From NCBI GenBank assembly GCA_019239915.1, contig JAFAZF010000003.1, forward strand, positions 62,001 to 126,000: 64,000 bases of DNA, in the 5' to 3' direction. Positions 16,646 through 24,532 of this stretch are shown here, in pieces; within the stretch, counting starts at the first letter, position 1; every line of letters starts with the position of its first letter. Both the position numbers and the translations under genes were made by a program. The notes under the pieces are model-generated. The model was not told where the DNA came from. It saw only the letters and a list, made by a program, of their open reading frames with translations, and searched no databases. The DNA comes from Sphingomonadaceae bacterium (GTDB lineage: Bacteria; Pseudomonadota; Alphaproteobacteria; Sphingomonadales; Sphingomonadaceae).

Positions 16646-18124
16646 TCAGGCCTCCTTGGCGACGGGTGCCGCCTTCCAGAAATACTTCGTGAAATCACGC
16701 ATCTCGTCGGTGCCCTTGATGCGGAACACCATCTCCATCTCGCGCCCCACCTCGACATCGTCGGCGCTGACGTCGGCGAATTCGATCATCATCCGGCCGC
16801 CGCCGTCGAAGTCGATCATGCCGTAATAACTGGGGGGCGCGGGCGAGTAGGTCAACGCGTCCGCCGTGTAGGTGACGATCTTCGCGCGCTTGTCGGCGAG
16901 GGGGTAATCCTCCTGCGTGTGCGCGGCGTGATCGTTGGGATTCACGCTGATGTCGCTCCTGGGGAACTGCACCGTGCCGGTCTTGGTGCAGCGGCCGCCG
17001 ACGAGGCCGAGCACCGCCTTGCGGTTGCGCCAGAGCGTCGTGCCGGGCTGCTTCTGGTCGGCCTCGGCGCGCATGCCGCGTTCGAGATCGAGCAGGCCGC
17101 GATGGAACAGCCAGCGCAGGTAGTTCTCGTCCTTCTGGCCGCGTGCCAGGCTGCCCTTCACACCCTTGCGAGGGCTGAGCTTGGCCAGCGCCTCGGTGGT
17201 CTCGAGCAGGATCAGGTCGACGCCCTGGCCGAAGCCGACCAGCAGGATTTTCTCGCCTGGCTTGGCGGCTTCCAGAGCTGCCACAAGCAGCAGCAACGGA
17301 TGCGCCGCACCGCTGTCGCCGACGCTGGCGGACAGCACGTCCGCGACCGCCTCAGGCTTGATCCCCGCCTTCTTGGCCAGGCCGTCCGGCACGCCGCGCA
17401 CCGAAATCGGCACGATGAACTTGTCGATCGTGCCCGCCTCGACGCCGAGCGCCTTGAGCCCGTCTTTGAGCGCGCCGCCGATCAGGCCGGTGAAGCCCTC
17501 GTCGCGGATCCAGCGGCTCTCCCAGCCATAGTCGAAATCCATGCCGGTCGAGCGGTAATGATCGACGAAGTCGATCGTCGTGCTGTAGCTGCCCTTGAAC
17601 AGAGCGACCGCATCGCCGGAGCCGACCAGCACGCCGGCCGCCGCATCGCCGTTGACGAGCTCGCCTTCGGACGCCGGCCGCGCCTTGCGCATCTCCGAGG
17701 CGAGGACGAGTTGCACCCGTCCATCTCCGCTGCCGCCGCCCGCGCCCTTCAGCGCCTGGATCAGCAGCGAAGTGGCGGCGCGCATGCTGCCGGTCACGTC
17801 CATCGCGCCGGTCTCGTCGGCGAGGTTCAGCGCTTCCTTGATCACGCCGCTGTTCTGCCGGTCGACGAAGGGCAGGGTGGTCGAGGCGAGCGCCACCGAT
17901 CCCACCGTCGTGCGATCGACGCCCTCCAGTGTATCGCGCGCGGCCTCGACCGCCATCGTGATCGCGTCCTCATCCCAGTCGCCGATCGCGCGCTCGCCCT
18001 TGGCGAGACCCTTCAGGCCGCCCGCGAACCAGGCGTTGGCGGCGTAGATCGAGGCGCGCTGGAGGCGCTTCTTGGGGATATAGGCGCCAAAGGAGAGAAT
18101 GCCGCCAAGGGGACCATTCGTCAT
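16646..18124 (-). CDS. Degenerate HMG-CoA-synthase-like domain fused to DUF35 OB-fold domain
   Basis: The 492-residue fusion starts MTNGPLGGIL; its ATG overlaps the MaoC stop (ATGA). Residues 1-320 have the HMG-CoA synthase/KAS III thiolase fold (SFGAYIPKKRLQ, GSVALASTTLPFVDR, GDAAAGVLVG). Residues about 360-492 are a DUF35 domain with YTYSPAPPSYYGMI-type OB-fold strands. By eye, all three catalytic positions of HMG-CoA synthases differ: M114 (TGSMRAAT) for the Cys, I237/V238 (FIVP) for the His and D270 (VGDSGAA) for the Asn. The DUF35 zinc ribbon keeps only C379. It is therefore probably non-catalytic and a scaffold or substrate channel for the adjacent thiolase, as DUF35 is in the archaeal thiolase-HMGCS complex. 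A true activity with other residues is not excluded. Confidence 0.85.
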   Translation of the reverse strand: MTNGPLGGILSFGAYIPKKRLQRASIYAANAWFAGGLKGLAKGERAIGDWDEDAITMAVEAARDTLEGVDRTTVGSVALASTTLPFVDRQNSGVIKEALNLADETGAMDVTGSMRAATSLLIQALKGAGGGSGDGRVQLVLASEMRKARPASEGELVNGDAAAGVLVGSGDAVALFKGSYSTTIDFVDHYRSTGMDFDYGWESRWIRDEGFTGLIGGALKDGLKALGVEAGTIDKFIVPISVRGVPDGLAKKAGIKPEAVADVLSASVGDSGAAHPLLLLVAALEAAKPGEKILLVGFGQGVDLILLETTEALAKLSPRKGVKGSLARGQKDENYLRWLFHRGLLDLERGMRAEADQKQPGTTLWRNRKAVLGLVGGRCTKTGTVQFPRSDISVNPNDHAAHTQEDYPLADKRAKIVTYTADALTYSPAPPSYYGMIDFDGGGRMMIEFADVSADDVEVGREMEMVFRIKGTDEMRDFTKYFWKAAPVAKEA

Positions 18125-18963
18125 GCGAACTCCGCATAGCCGTTGTTGAGGACGACGAGGTCGCGTTCCGCGACCCTCGCGCGGAAGGCGGCATGGCCGC
18201 TGCTGGTCCGCCAGATCTCGGTCACGATCGTTTCGCCGGGATAGACCGGCGCAGAGAAGCGTGCGCCGATCGCCTTGAGCTTCGCCGGATCGTTGCCGCA
18301 CAACGCGCGGACGATCGCGCGTCCGACGATGCCGAAGGTGCACAGGCCGTGCAGGATCGGGCGATCGAACCCCGCCTTCTTCGCGACCTCGGGATCGATG
18401 TGCAAAGCATTGTAATCGCCCGAGAGGCGATAGAGCAAAGACTGTGCAGGGAGCGTGGCGATCGCCACGCTTTCGTCGAACGCGCGCTCGGGCGGGGCGG
18501 GGCGGGGCGCCGGCTGGCCCTCGGACGAACCGCCGAAGCCGCCGTTGCCGCGCAGGAAGCTGGTATTGTTGACCGTGGCGAGCAAGGTGCCCGCGCCATC
18601 GCTCAGCGTCCGCGTCTGGCGCACGACACAGCCCTTGTCCGCGCCCTTGTCGTAGATGCCGAGCACGCTGTTCGTGCCGACGAAGCGGCCCTCGGGCGGC
18701 AGCGGGCGATGCAGGATCACCTCGGTCTCGCCGTGGAGGATCTTCGTCGTGTCGACGCCGAGCGCCGGATCGGCCCAGAAGCCGAAGCCCGGATAGCCGA
18801 GCACCACCGCCATCGTCGGAAGTGCCGTGAGCCCGCGCTCGTAGACGAAGGGCAGCTCCTCGGCGCCGACGCCGAGCGCATAGAGCTGCGTGTCCTTTGC
18901 GGTCCAATCGACCGCGACGTCGATATGACGCGCGCGCAGGAGCTCGGGATCGAAACCGGCCAC
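18121..18963 (-). CDS. MaoC-family enoyl-CoA hydratase (hydratase 2 type)
   Basis: The 280-residue double hot-dog protein resembles the hydratase half of peroxisomal multifunctional enzyme 2. The hydratase-2 motif is intact: YRLSGDYNALHIDPEVAKKA (Asp, Asn, His), followed by HGLCTFGIVGRAIV. The likely start is the GTG at 18963 (VAGFDPELL), two bases after the TGA of the SDR gene; no ATG is available nearby and the ribosome site is weak, so coupling to the SDR is likely. It hydrates a trans-2-enoyl-CoA to the (R)-3-hydroxyacyl-CoA, which the SDR next to it would oxidise. Confidence 0.88.
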   Translation of the reverse strand: MAGFDPELLRARHIDVAVDWTAKDTQLYALGVGAEELPFVYERGLTALPTMAVVLGYPGFGFWADPALGVDTTKILHGETEVILHRPLPPEGRFVGTNSVLGIYDKGADKGCVVRQTRTLSDGAGTLLATVNNTSFLRGNGGFGGSSEGQPAPRPAPPERAFDESVAIATLPAQSLLYRLSGDYNALHIDPEVAKKAGFDRPILHGLCTFGIVGRAIVRALCGNDPAKLKAIGARFSAPVYPGETIVTEIWRTSSGHAAFRARVAERDLVVLNNGYAEFA

Positions 18964-18965
18964 GG

Positions 18966-19886
18966 TCAGACCGGATCGTAGGGCCAGATGTCGGCCGAGC
19001 GCTCGAGCGGGCCGAACACCGGCTTCATCGCCGGGATCAGCTCCTCGGCGATGCTCTCGACCGTCCAGCCCTCCGAACGGTGCATCGTCTTGATTGGCCG
19101 CGGGCGCGAGAAGACGAAGATCTCGTTCTTGCGCACGCCGAAGATCTGGCCGGTCACGTCGCTCGCCGCGTCGGACAGGAGGGCGGCGACCATCGGTGCG
19201 ATCTTGTCCGCGGACATCGTCTTCATCCGTTCGACGCGCAGCTTCTCGGCCTCGGTCTCCGCGGGGATGGTGGCGATCAGCCGGCTCCACGCGAACGGCG
19301 CGATGCAGTTCGAGCGGACGCCGAACTTCTGCATGTCCAGTGCGATCGAGTTGGACAGGCCGACGATGCCCATCTTCGCGGCCGAGTAATTGGCCTGGCC
19401 GAAATTGCCGATCAGCCCGGACGTCGAGGTGAAGTGGACGAAGCTGCCCGAGCCCTGGTCCTTGAAATAGGGCGCCGCCGCCTTCGAGACGAGAAACGCG
19501 CCGTTGAGGTGGACGTCGATCACCTGCCGCCAGTCGACTTCGGAGAGACGGTGGAAGATGCGGTCGCGCAGGATGCCGGCATTGTTGACGACGCCGTCGA
19601 CCCGCCCGAACGCCTTGACCGCATCCTCGATGATCGAGGTCGCACCCTGCGGATCGGCGACGCTGGCGCCGTTGACGATCGCCTTGCCGCCGGCGTTCCG
19701 AATGATCGAGACGACCTCTTCGGCGGGTCCGGCGTCGTTGCCCTCACCTTCGGCGGAGGCGCCGAGATCGTTGACGACGACGGCTGCGCCTTCCTTCGCG
19801 CAGAGCAACGCGATCTCGCGCCCGATCCCACGCCCGGCGCCGGTCACGGCGACCACCTTGCCCTCCAGCATCTGCGACTCGGCCAT
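18966..19886 (-). CDS. SDR 3-hydroxyacyl-CoA dehydrogenase (MFE-2 N-terminal-like)
   Basis: The 306-residue SDR shows TGAGRGIGREIALL, VNDLGAS (an Asp-containing second strand favouring NAD+), NNAGILRDRIF, TSTSGLIGNFGQANYSAAK and a C-terminal tail beyond the usual SDR length. The VNDLG and GNFGQANYSAAK signatures are those of the dehydrogenase half of peroxisomal multifunctional enzyme 2. It therefore oxidises (R)-3-hydroxyacyl-CoA. Two ATGs are adjacent (19889, 19886); AGAGG is three and six bases away respectively, so 19886 is preferred. It is the first gene of the eight-gene operon and faces the IclR gene across the control region. Confidence 0.9.
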   Translation of the reverse strand: MAESQMLEGKVVAVTGAGRGIGREIALLCAKEGAAVVVNDLGASAEGEGNDAGPAEEVVSIIRNAGGKAIVNGASVADPQGATSIIEDAVKAFGRVDGVVNNAGILRDRIFHRLSEVDWRQVIDVHLNGAFLVSKAAAPYFKDQGSGSFVHFTSTSGLIGNFGQANYSAAKMGIVGLSNSIALDMQKFGVRSNCIAPFAWSRLIATIPAETEAEKLRVERMKTMSADKIAPMVAALLSDAASDVTGQIFGVRKNEIFVFSRPRPIKTMHRSEGWTVESIAEELIPAMKPVFGPLERSADIWPYDPV

Positions 19887-19934
19887 CATTTTCCTCTCGC
19901 GATCGACTGCGGCTTCATAGCGGGCACGGCGCTG

Positions 19935-19972
19935 CATTCAACACTGCGAATGGACATTCATCATCATGAATG
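19935..19972. promoter_or_regulatory. Paired inverted repeats, candidate IclR operator
   Basis: CATTCAT (19955-19961) and ATGAATG (19966-19972) form a perfect 7-base inverted repeat with a 4-base centre. Just upstream, CATTC (19935-19939) and GAATG (19948-19952) form a second with the same core. The four CATTC/GAATG half-sites lie between the divergent SDR operon and the IclR gene. If IclR starts at ATG 19970 the repeat overlaps its start; with ATG 19988 it lies fully in the leader. This suits a repressor that controls itself and the divergent operon. Confidence 0.5.
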
Positions 19973-20791
19973 CCAGAATCGGCGTGCATGGATCAGCCGA
20001 CCCGCTCTACCGCCAGTCCGCCGCGCCCGCTCGTCGGTTCCGTGGTACAGGCGATCGCCGTGCTTCGCCATCTCGGTCGGCTCGATCGCCCCGAAGGCGT
20101 CACGGCGATCGCGGCGCGCCTGAGGCTCAGCCCGAGCAGCTGCTTCAATATCCTGAAGACGCTCGCGGCCGAGGAGCTCGCGACTTTCGACCCGCAGACG
20201 CGCGCCTACAGCCTCGGCCCGGGCGCGATCGATCTCGCCCGTGCCGCGCTCGGGCGCGACGAGGTCGTCCGCGCCGCGCGGCCGGCGATGGACGGCATCG
20301 CCGAGAAGTATGACGTCGCGGTCGGCCTGTGGCGGCTCGGCAGTGGCGAGCGGCTGACGCTGACCGCGCTGTCCGAGAGCGAATCGGCGACGCGTATCCA
20401 TCTGGTGATCGGGCAGCGCCAGCCGGCCGAAGCCGGCGCGACCGGTCGTGCGGTGCTCGCCGCCCGCGGCGCATCCGACGCTGCCATCCGGAACGCCTGC
20501 GCTGCGGTGCGCTGGCGGCAGCCGCCGTCGCCTGCCGACTATGTCGCTCAGGTTCGCGCCGCGCGGGCGAAAGGTTGGGCGCTCGATGCCGATCAGATCA
20601 TCATCGGCGTGACCACCGTCGCCGCGGTGATCGCCGATCGGGAGGGCCAAGTGCGCTTCAGCCTGTCCGCCTCGACCTTCACCGGGCGCGAGCCGCCGCG
20701 CCGCATCGAGCAGATTGGCGAAGCGATATGCGATGCCGCGCAGGCGATCGCGCGAAGCATCTATGGCATCGCCGCGGCGCCGGCGGCATAA
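19970..20791 (+). CDS. IclR-family transcriptional regulator
   Basis: The protein has 273 residues (267 from the alternative ATG at 19988). An N-terminal winged helix-turn-helix (about 22-85: VVQAIAVLRHLGR, VTAIAARLRLSPSSCFNILKTL, LGPGAIDLARAAL) is followed by the IclR effector domain, with ATGRAVLAARG and a C-terminal DREGQVRFSLSAS. IclR proteins sense aromatic or small organic acids and usually act next to the operon they control. Here the gene lies between a divergent beta-oxidation operon and the co-directional P450-amidase-peptidase genes (41-base gap to the P450), so it is the likely regulator of both arms. Confidence 0.92.
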   Translation: MPESACMDQPTRSTASPPRPLVGSVVQAIAVLRHLGRLDRPEGVTAIAARLRLSPSSCFNILKTLAAEELATFDPQTRAYSLGPGAIDLARAALGRDEVVRAARPAMDGIAEKYDVAVGLWRLGSGERLTLTALSESESATRIHLVIGQRQPAEAGATGRAVLAARGASDAAIRNACAAVRWRQPPSPADYVAQVRAARAKGWALDADQIIIGVTTVAAVIADREGQVRFSLSASTFTGREPPRRIEQIGEAICDAAQAIARSIYGIAAAPAA

Positions 20792-20832
20792 GGCCCGAGC
20801 CCGAGAAGGTCCCACCGATAATGAGAGATGCC

Positions 20833-22038
20833 ATGATCGATACCCTCGTTGAGCGACCCGAAAATGTTCCGCCGGAACTGGTCGTCGACTTCGACTTCTT
20901 CGCGTTGGGCGACAAGGACGAGGATATCCAGCTCGCCTTCGCCGCCTTGCATGACGGCCCTGACATCGTCTGGACACCGCGCAACGGCGGCCACTGGATC
21001 GCCACCCGCGCGGCCGATTTCGACGTGATCCAGATCGATCACGAGCATTTCAGCCATCACAATTTCAACCTGCCGAAGAACGGCATCGACGCGACCTCAC
21101 TGCCGCTCGGGCTCGATCCGCCCGAGCACACACCGTTTCGCCGCCTCATGATGCCGGCGTTCATGCCGAAGGCGGTGAAGGCGCTCGAAGGCGTGGCGCG
21201 GGAGACGGCGCGGGCGCTGGTCGCGAAGATCGCGCCGCAGGGAAGGTGCGAGTTCATCGAGGAATTCGCCAAGATCCTGCCGATCAACGTGTTCCTCGGC
21301 ATGGTCGATCTGCCGCTCGCGGATCGCGACATGCTGTTGCCTTGGGCCGAGATCGCGGTGCGCTCGCCCGACATCGCGCAGCGCGCCGACGTCCATCACA
21401 AGATGCAGGGCTATCTCGGCCGCTATGTCGATGCGCGCATGGCCGAGCCCGGCGATGACATCATCAGCATGATTGCGAAGGGCGAGATCGATGGCCGGCC
21501 GATCACGCGCGAGGAGGTGCTGCGCATGTCCACGCTGCTGCTGTTCGGCGGCCTCGACACCGTCGCTTCGCAGCTCGGCTTCATCGCGCACTACCTCGCG
21601 CGGCATCCGAAGCAGCGCGCCGAGCTCGTCGGCAATCCGAGCCTCAACCAGGTCGCGTGCGAGGAATTGATCCGCCGCTTCGGCCTTCCCAACACCGCCC
21701 GCGTGCTGACGACGGATTACGACTATAAGGGCATTCGCTTCCGCAAGGGCGACATGATCCAGATGCCCAAATGCCTCTACGGGCTCGACGATCGCGTGAA
21801 CACCGATCCCAGGACCGTCGACTTCCACCGCAAGCCTTCGACGATCAAGCACGCCGCGTTCGGCGCCGGCCCGCACACCTGCCCGGGCGCGGTGCTGGCG
21901 CGGCGCGAGATCATGGTGTTCTTCGACGAGTGGCTGCCGGCGATCCCCGATTTCGAGCTCGATCCCGACGACGAGGTCGTCATGGCCTCCGGCCCGGTGA
22001 ACGGCGTGCTGCGGCTGCCGCTGCGCTGGAAGGTGTGA
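20833..22038 (+). CDS. Cytochrome P450, CYP101 (P450cam)-like
   Basis: The 401-residue soluble class I P450 has heme-ligand Cys350 in FGAGPHTCPG, the I-helix GGLDTV with D242-T243 (the acid-alcohol pair of P450cam) and E278-x-x-R281 of the K helix. NGGHWIATR, PQGRCEF, IDGRPIT and FGGLDTV follow P450cam closely (from memory), pointing to the CYP101 group, which hydroxylates camphor, ionones and related terpenoids. The start is either ATG 20833 (GAGAG five bases upstream) or ATG 20821, adding four residues. No ferredoxin or ferredoxin reductase lies adjacent, so electrons must come from partners elsewhere. It probably introduces the first hydroxyl group of the catabolic substrate. Confidence 0.93.
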   Translation: MIDTLVERPENVPPELVVDFDFFALGDKDEDIQLAFAALHDGPDIVWTPRNGGHWIATRAADFDVIQIDHEHFSHHNFNLPKNGIDATSLPLGLDPPEHTPFRRLMMPAFMPKAVKALEGVARETARALVAKIAPQGRCEFIEEFAKILPINVFLGMVDLPLADRDMLLPWAEIAVRSPDIAQRADVHHKMQGYLGRYVDARMAEPGDDIISMIAKGEIDGRPITREEVLRMSTLLLFGGLDTVASQLGFIAHYLARHPKQRAELVGNPSLNQVACEELIRRFGLPNTARVLTTDYDYKGIRFRKGDMIQMPKCLYGLDDRVNTDPRTVDFHRKPSTIKHAAFGAGPHTCPGAVLARREIMVFFDEWLPAIPDFELDPDDEVVMASGPVNGVLRLPLRWKV

Positions 22039-22074
22039 GCCGCAAGGCCTGATCGAGGCGACGGAGGCGACGCG

Positions 22075-23487
22075 ATGAAAGACATCTGCGCGCTCTCCGC
22101 GGCCGAACTCAGCACCGCCTATGCCGGCCGCGCCCTCTCGCCGGTGGAGGTCGTGGAGGCCGTGCTGGCGCGCGTCGAGCAGGCCGATGCGCTGCTCGCC
22201 GCGACCTGGGCGCTCGATCCGGTTCGCGCGTTGCGGGACGCCCGCGCTTCCGAGGCGCGGTGGTTCGCGGGCACGCAGAACGGCCCGCTCGACGGTGTTC
22301 CGGTCACCGTCAAGGAGATGATCGCGACCGAGGGCGTCGCGCGCCCGCTCGGCACCGCGGCCGGCGACATGACCCCGCAGCCGCGCGACGCGCCGCCCGC
22401 CGCGCGGTTGCGCGAGGCCGGCGCGATCGTCTTCGCCAAGACGACCAATCCCGATTACGGGATGCTCTCGTCGGGCCTCTCGAGCTTCCATCGGCTGGCG
22501 CGCAATCCCTGGGATCCGCACTGCACGCCGGGCGGATCGAGCGCGGGCGCCGCCGCTGCGGCGGCGGCCGGCTACGGCCCCATCCACATCGGCACCGACA
22601 TCGGCGGCTCGATCCGGCTGCCGGCCGGGTGGTGCGGCATCTTCGGGCTGAAACCCAGCTTCGGGCGCGTGCCCATCGATCCGCCCTATATCGGTCGCGT
22701 CGCCGGGCCGATGACGCGCACCGTCCGCGATGCCGCACTCGCGATGGCGGCGCTCTCCGGCGTCGACGAACGCGACTATATGAGCCTGCCGCCCAAGCGG
22801 ATCGCCTGGACCGACCTCAACCACAAGGTCGCCGGGCTCCGGGTCGGTTTGTTGACGGAGGCTGGTTGCGGCCTGCCGGTCGATCCCGAGATTGCTGAAG
22901 CGGTGATGCGCGCCGCCGGCCTGCTCGAAGCCGCCGGTGCGATCGTCGAACCGGTTCAGCCGTTCCTGACGCGCGCGATGCTCGACGGGCTCGATCGCTT
23001 CTGGCGCATCCGCTTCCTCGACCAGACGCGCGATCTGCCGCCCGAGCGCTATGCGCGCATCCTGCCTTACATCCGGGCATGGCTCGAGCCGGCGCGGGAT
23101 TATGATGGGCTCGCTGCCTATACCGGTTTCGATCAGATCATCCGCATGCAGGAAGCGGGCGCGGCCGCTTTCGCGCGCTTCGACTTCTGGATCTCGCCGA
23201 CGGCGCCCGTGGTTGCGTTCGCCGCCGAGAAGGCAAGCCCGCTCGACGATCCGGCGCGGCCGTTCGAGCATATCGGCTTCACGGTGTGGAGCAACATGAC
23301 CGGCCAGCCGTCCGCCTCGATCAACTGCGGCTTCACGGCGGCCGGGCTGCCGATCGGGCTGCAGATCGTCGGACGGCGCTTCGACGATCTCGGCGTGCTC
23401 CGCTTCGCCCACGGCTTCGAGCAGCTCTGCCCGATAGACCGGCCCTGGCCACGACCATGGCCGGATCGCGAGGAGAAGGTGGCGTGA
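22075..23487 (+). CDS. Amidase-signature hydrolase
   Basis: The 470-residue enzyme has the complete Ser-cisSer-Lys triad: K80 (VTVKEM), S155 (PGGSSAG) and nucleophile S179 (TDIGGSIRLPAG). The glycine/alanine-rich signature GGSSAGAAAAAAAGYGPIHI is intact. It hydrolyses a carboxamide or possibly an ester. Residues about 190-470 carry the usual C-terminal covering. It follows the P450 gene by 36 bases and overlaps the peptidase gene, so the three act under one promoter, probably releasing the acid from an amide-linked substrate. It is not GatA, since no gatB/gatC lies nearby. Confidence 0.92.
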   Translation: MKDICALSAAELSTAYAGRALSPVEVVEAVLARVEQADALLAATWALDPVRALRDARASEARWFAGTQNGPLDGVPVTVKEMIATEGVARPLGTAAGDMTPQPRDAPPAARLREAGAIVFAKTTNPDYGMLSSGLSSFHRLARNPWDPHCTPGGSSAGAAAAAAAGYGPIHIGTDIGGSIRLPAGWCGIFGLKPSFGRVPIDPPYIGRVAGPMTRTVRDAALAMAALSGVDERDYMSLPPKRIAWTDLNHKVAGLRVGLLTEAGCGLPVDPEIAEAVMRAAGLLEAAGAIVEPVQPFLTRAMLDGLDRFWRIRFLDQTRDLPPERYARILPYIRAWLEPARDYDGLAAYTGFDQIIRMQEAGAAAFARFDFWISPTAPVVAFAAEKASPLDDPARPFEHIGFTVWSNMTGQPSASINCGFTAAGLPIGLQIVGRRFDDLGVLRFAHGFEQLCPIDRPWPRPWPDREEKVA

Positions 23488-24497
23488 TGATCGGACCCGG
23501 CCCGCGCAACGCGATCACCGATGTCGCCGGCCTGCGTGTCGGCCACGCCACCGACGCACGCGCTGGCACCGGCGTCACCACGCTGTTTCCCGACGGGCCG
23601 TGGACGGCGGCGGTCGACATCGGCGGCGGCGGCCCCGGCATCCGCGAGACGGAAACGCTCGCGCCGGAGAATCTCGTCTCTGGCGTCCATGCCGTCGTGC
23701 TCACCGGTGGATCGGTGTTTGGCCTGGCAGCGGCGGACGGCGTGACGGCACGGCTCGCGGCGCGCGGCATCGGCCTGCGCCTACGGCCGGAGGGGCACGC
23801 CATTCCGATCGTGCCCGCGGCGGTGCTGCACGATCTCTCGGCGCCGGGCGACAAGGGGTGGGGTGAGGAGCCGCCCTATCGCGCGCTGGGGCTCGCGTCG
23901 GTCGACGCCGCGAACGCCGCGTTCGCGCTGGGATCGGTGGGTGCGGGGCGCGGCGCCCGCGTCGGGAACGGCGCCGGCGGGATCGGCACCGCATCGCTCG
24001 CGCTCGGAGACGGGCTGATCGTCGGCGCGCTCGCGGCGGCCAACGCCGTCGGCACCGCATTCATGCCGGGTAGCGACGTTTTCTGGGCGTGGCCGTTCGA
24101 GATCGACTGCGAATATGGCGGACGCCGGCCGCGGGACCTCGCCCCGGCGATCGAGCCGATGCCCGAGGCGAGCAAGCTTGCCGGGCTTGGTCGGCTGTCG
24201 CCCGGCGCCAACACCACGCTCGGCGTCGTCGCGACCAACGCGGCGCTGACCAAGGCGGAGGCCAAGCGTGTCGCGATGATGGCGCAGGACGGCATCGCGC
24301 GGGCCGTCAGGCCCGCACACACACCGTTCGACGGCGACCTCGTTTTCGCGCTCGCCAGTGGCGAGATCGCGCTGCCGGAGGATGGCGCGCGCTGGCAGCG
24401 CATAGCGCGGATCGGTTCGGCGGCGGCGGACACGCTCGCGCGCGCCATCGCGCGCGGCGTCTACGAGGCGATGCGCCAGGAAGGCGAGGATTGTTAG
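23487..24497 (+). CDS. P1-family peptidase (DmpA / L-aminopeptidase D-esterase family)
   Basis: The 336-residue protein begins at the ATG overlapping the amidase stop (TGATG); GTG 23484 is an alternative. It has the DmpA/NylC fold signatures: NAITDVAGLRVGHAT at the N-terminus, TGGSVFGLAAADGV, GNGAGGIGTAS and GANTTLGVVATNA. Family members cut themselves to expose an N-terminal nucleophile; the cut here would be N242/T243, giving a Thr nucleophile as in 6-aminohexanoate-oligomer hydrolase NylC and not Ser as in DmpA. It would cleave an amide or peptide bond at a free amino end. Paired with the amidase, it suggests an amide-linked or beta-amino-acid substrate. Confidence 0.9.
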   Translation: MIGPGPRNAITDVAGLRVGHATDARAGTGVTTLFPDGPWTAAVDIGGGGPGIRETETLAPENLVSGVHAVVLTGGSVFGLAAADGVTARLAARGIGLRLRPEGHAIPIVPAAVLHDLSAPGDKGWGEEPPYRALGLASVDAANAAFALGSVGAGRGARVGNGAGGIGTASLALGDGLIVGALAAANAVGTAFMPGSDVFWAWPFEIDCEYGGRRPRDLAPAIEPMPEASKLAGLGRLSPGANTTLGVVATNAALTKAEAKRVAMMAQDGIARAVRPAHTPFDGDLVFALASGEIALPEDGARWQRIARIGSAAADTLARAIARGVYEAMRQEGEDC

Positions 24498-24500
24498 AGG

Positions 24501-24532
24501 GAGGCGCCGACGCCGCGCTTCAGAAGCGCCTC
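24501..24532. terminator. Hairpin at convergent gene ends
   Basis: GCGCTT-CAG-AAGCGC (24515-24529) is a perfect 6-base stem, and outer arms GAGGCGC/GCGCCTC (24501-24507, 24526-24532) offer an alternative stem. The element overlaps the last codons of coaA and follows the peptidase stop at 24497, so it may end both transcripts. Confidence 0.45.

Noticed and set aside
16079-18139. Plus-strand 686-codon frame opposite thiolase and HMGCS-like genes
   Set aside because: Shadow; no recognisable domain and it crosses two overlapping real genes.
21097-23412. Minus-strand 771-codon frame opposite the P450 and amidase genes
   Set aside because: Composition typical of antisense shadows; both plus-strand genes are complete with catalytic residues.
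22075-23487. GatA subunit of the Glu-tRNA amidotransferase
   Set aside because: No gatB or gatC nearby and the operon is catabolic; a general amidase-signature enzyme is more likely.
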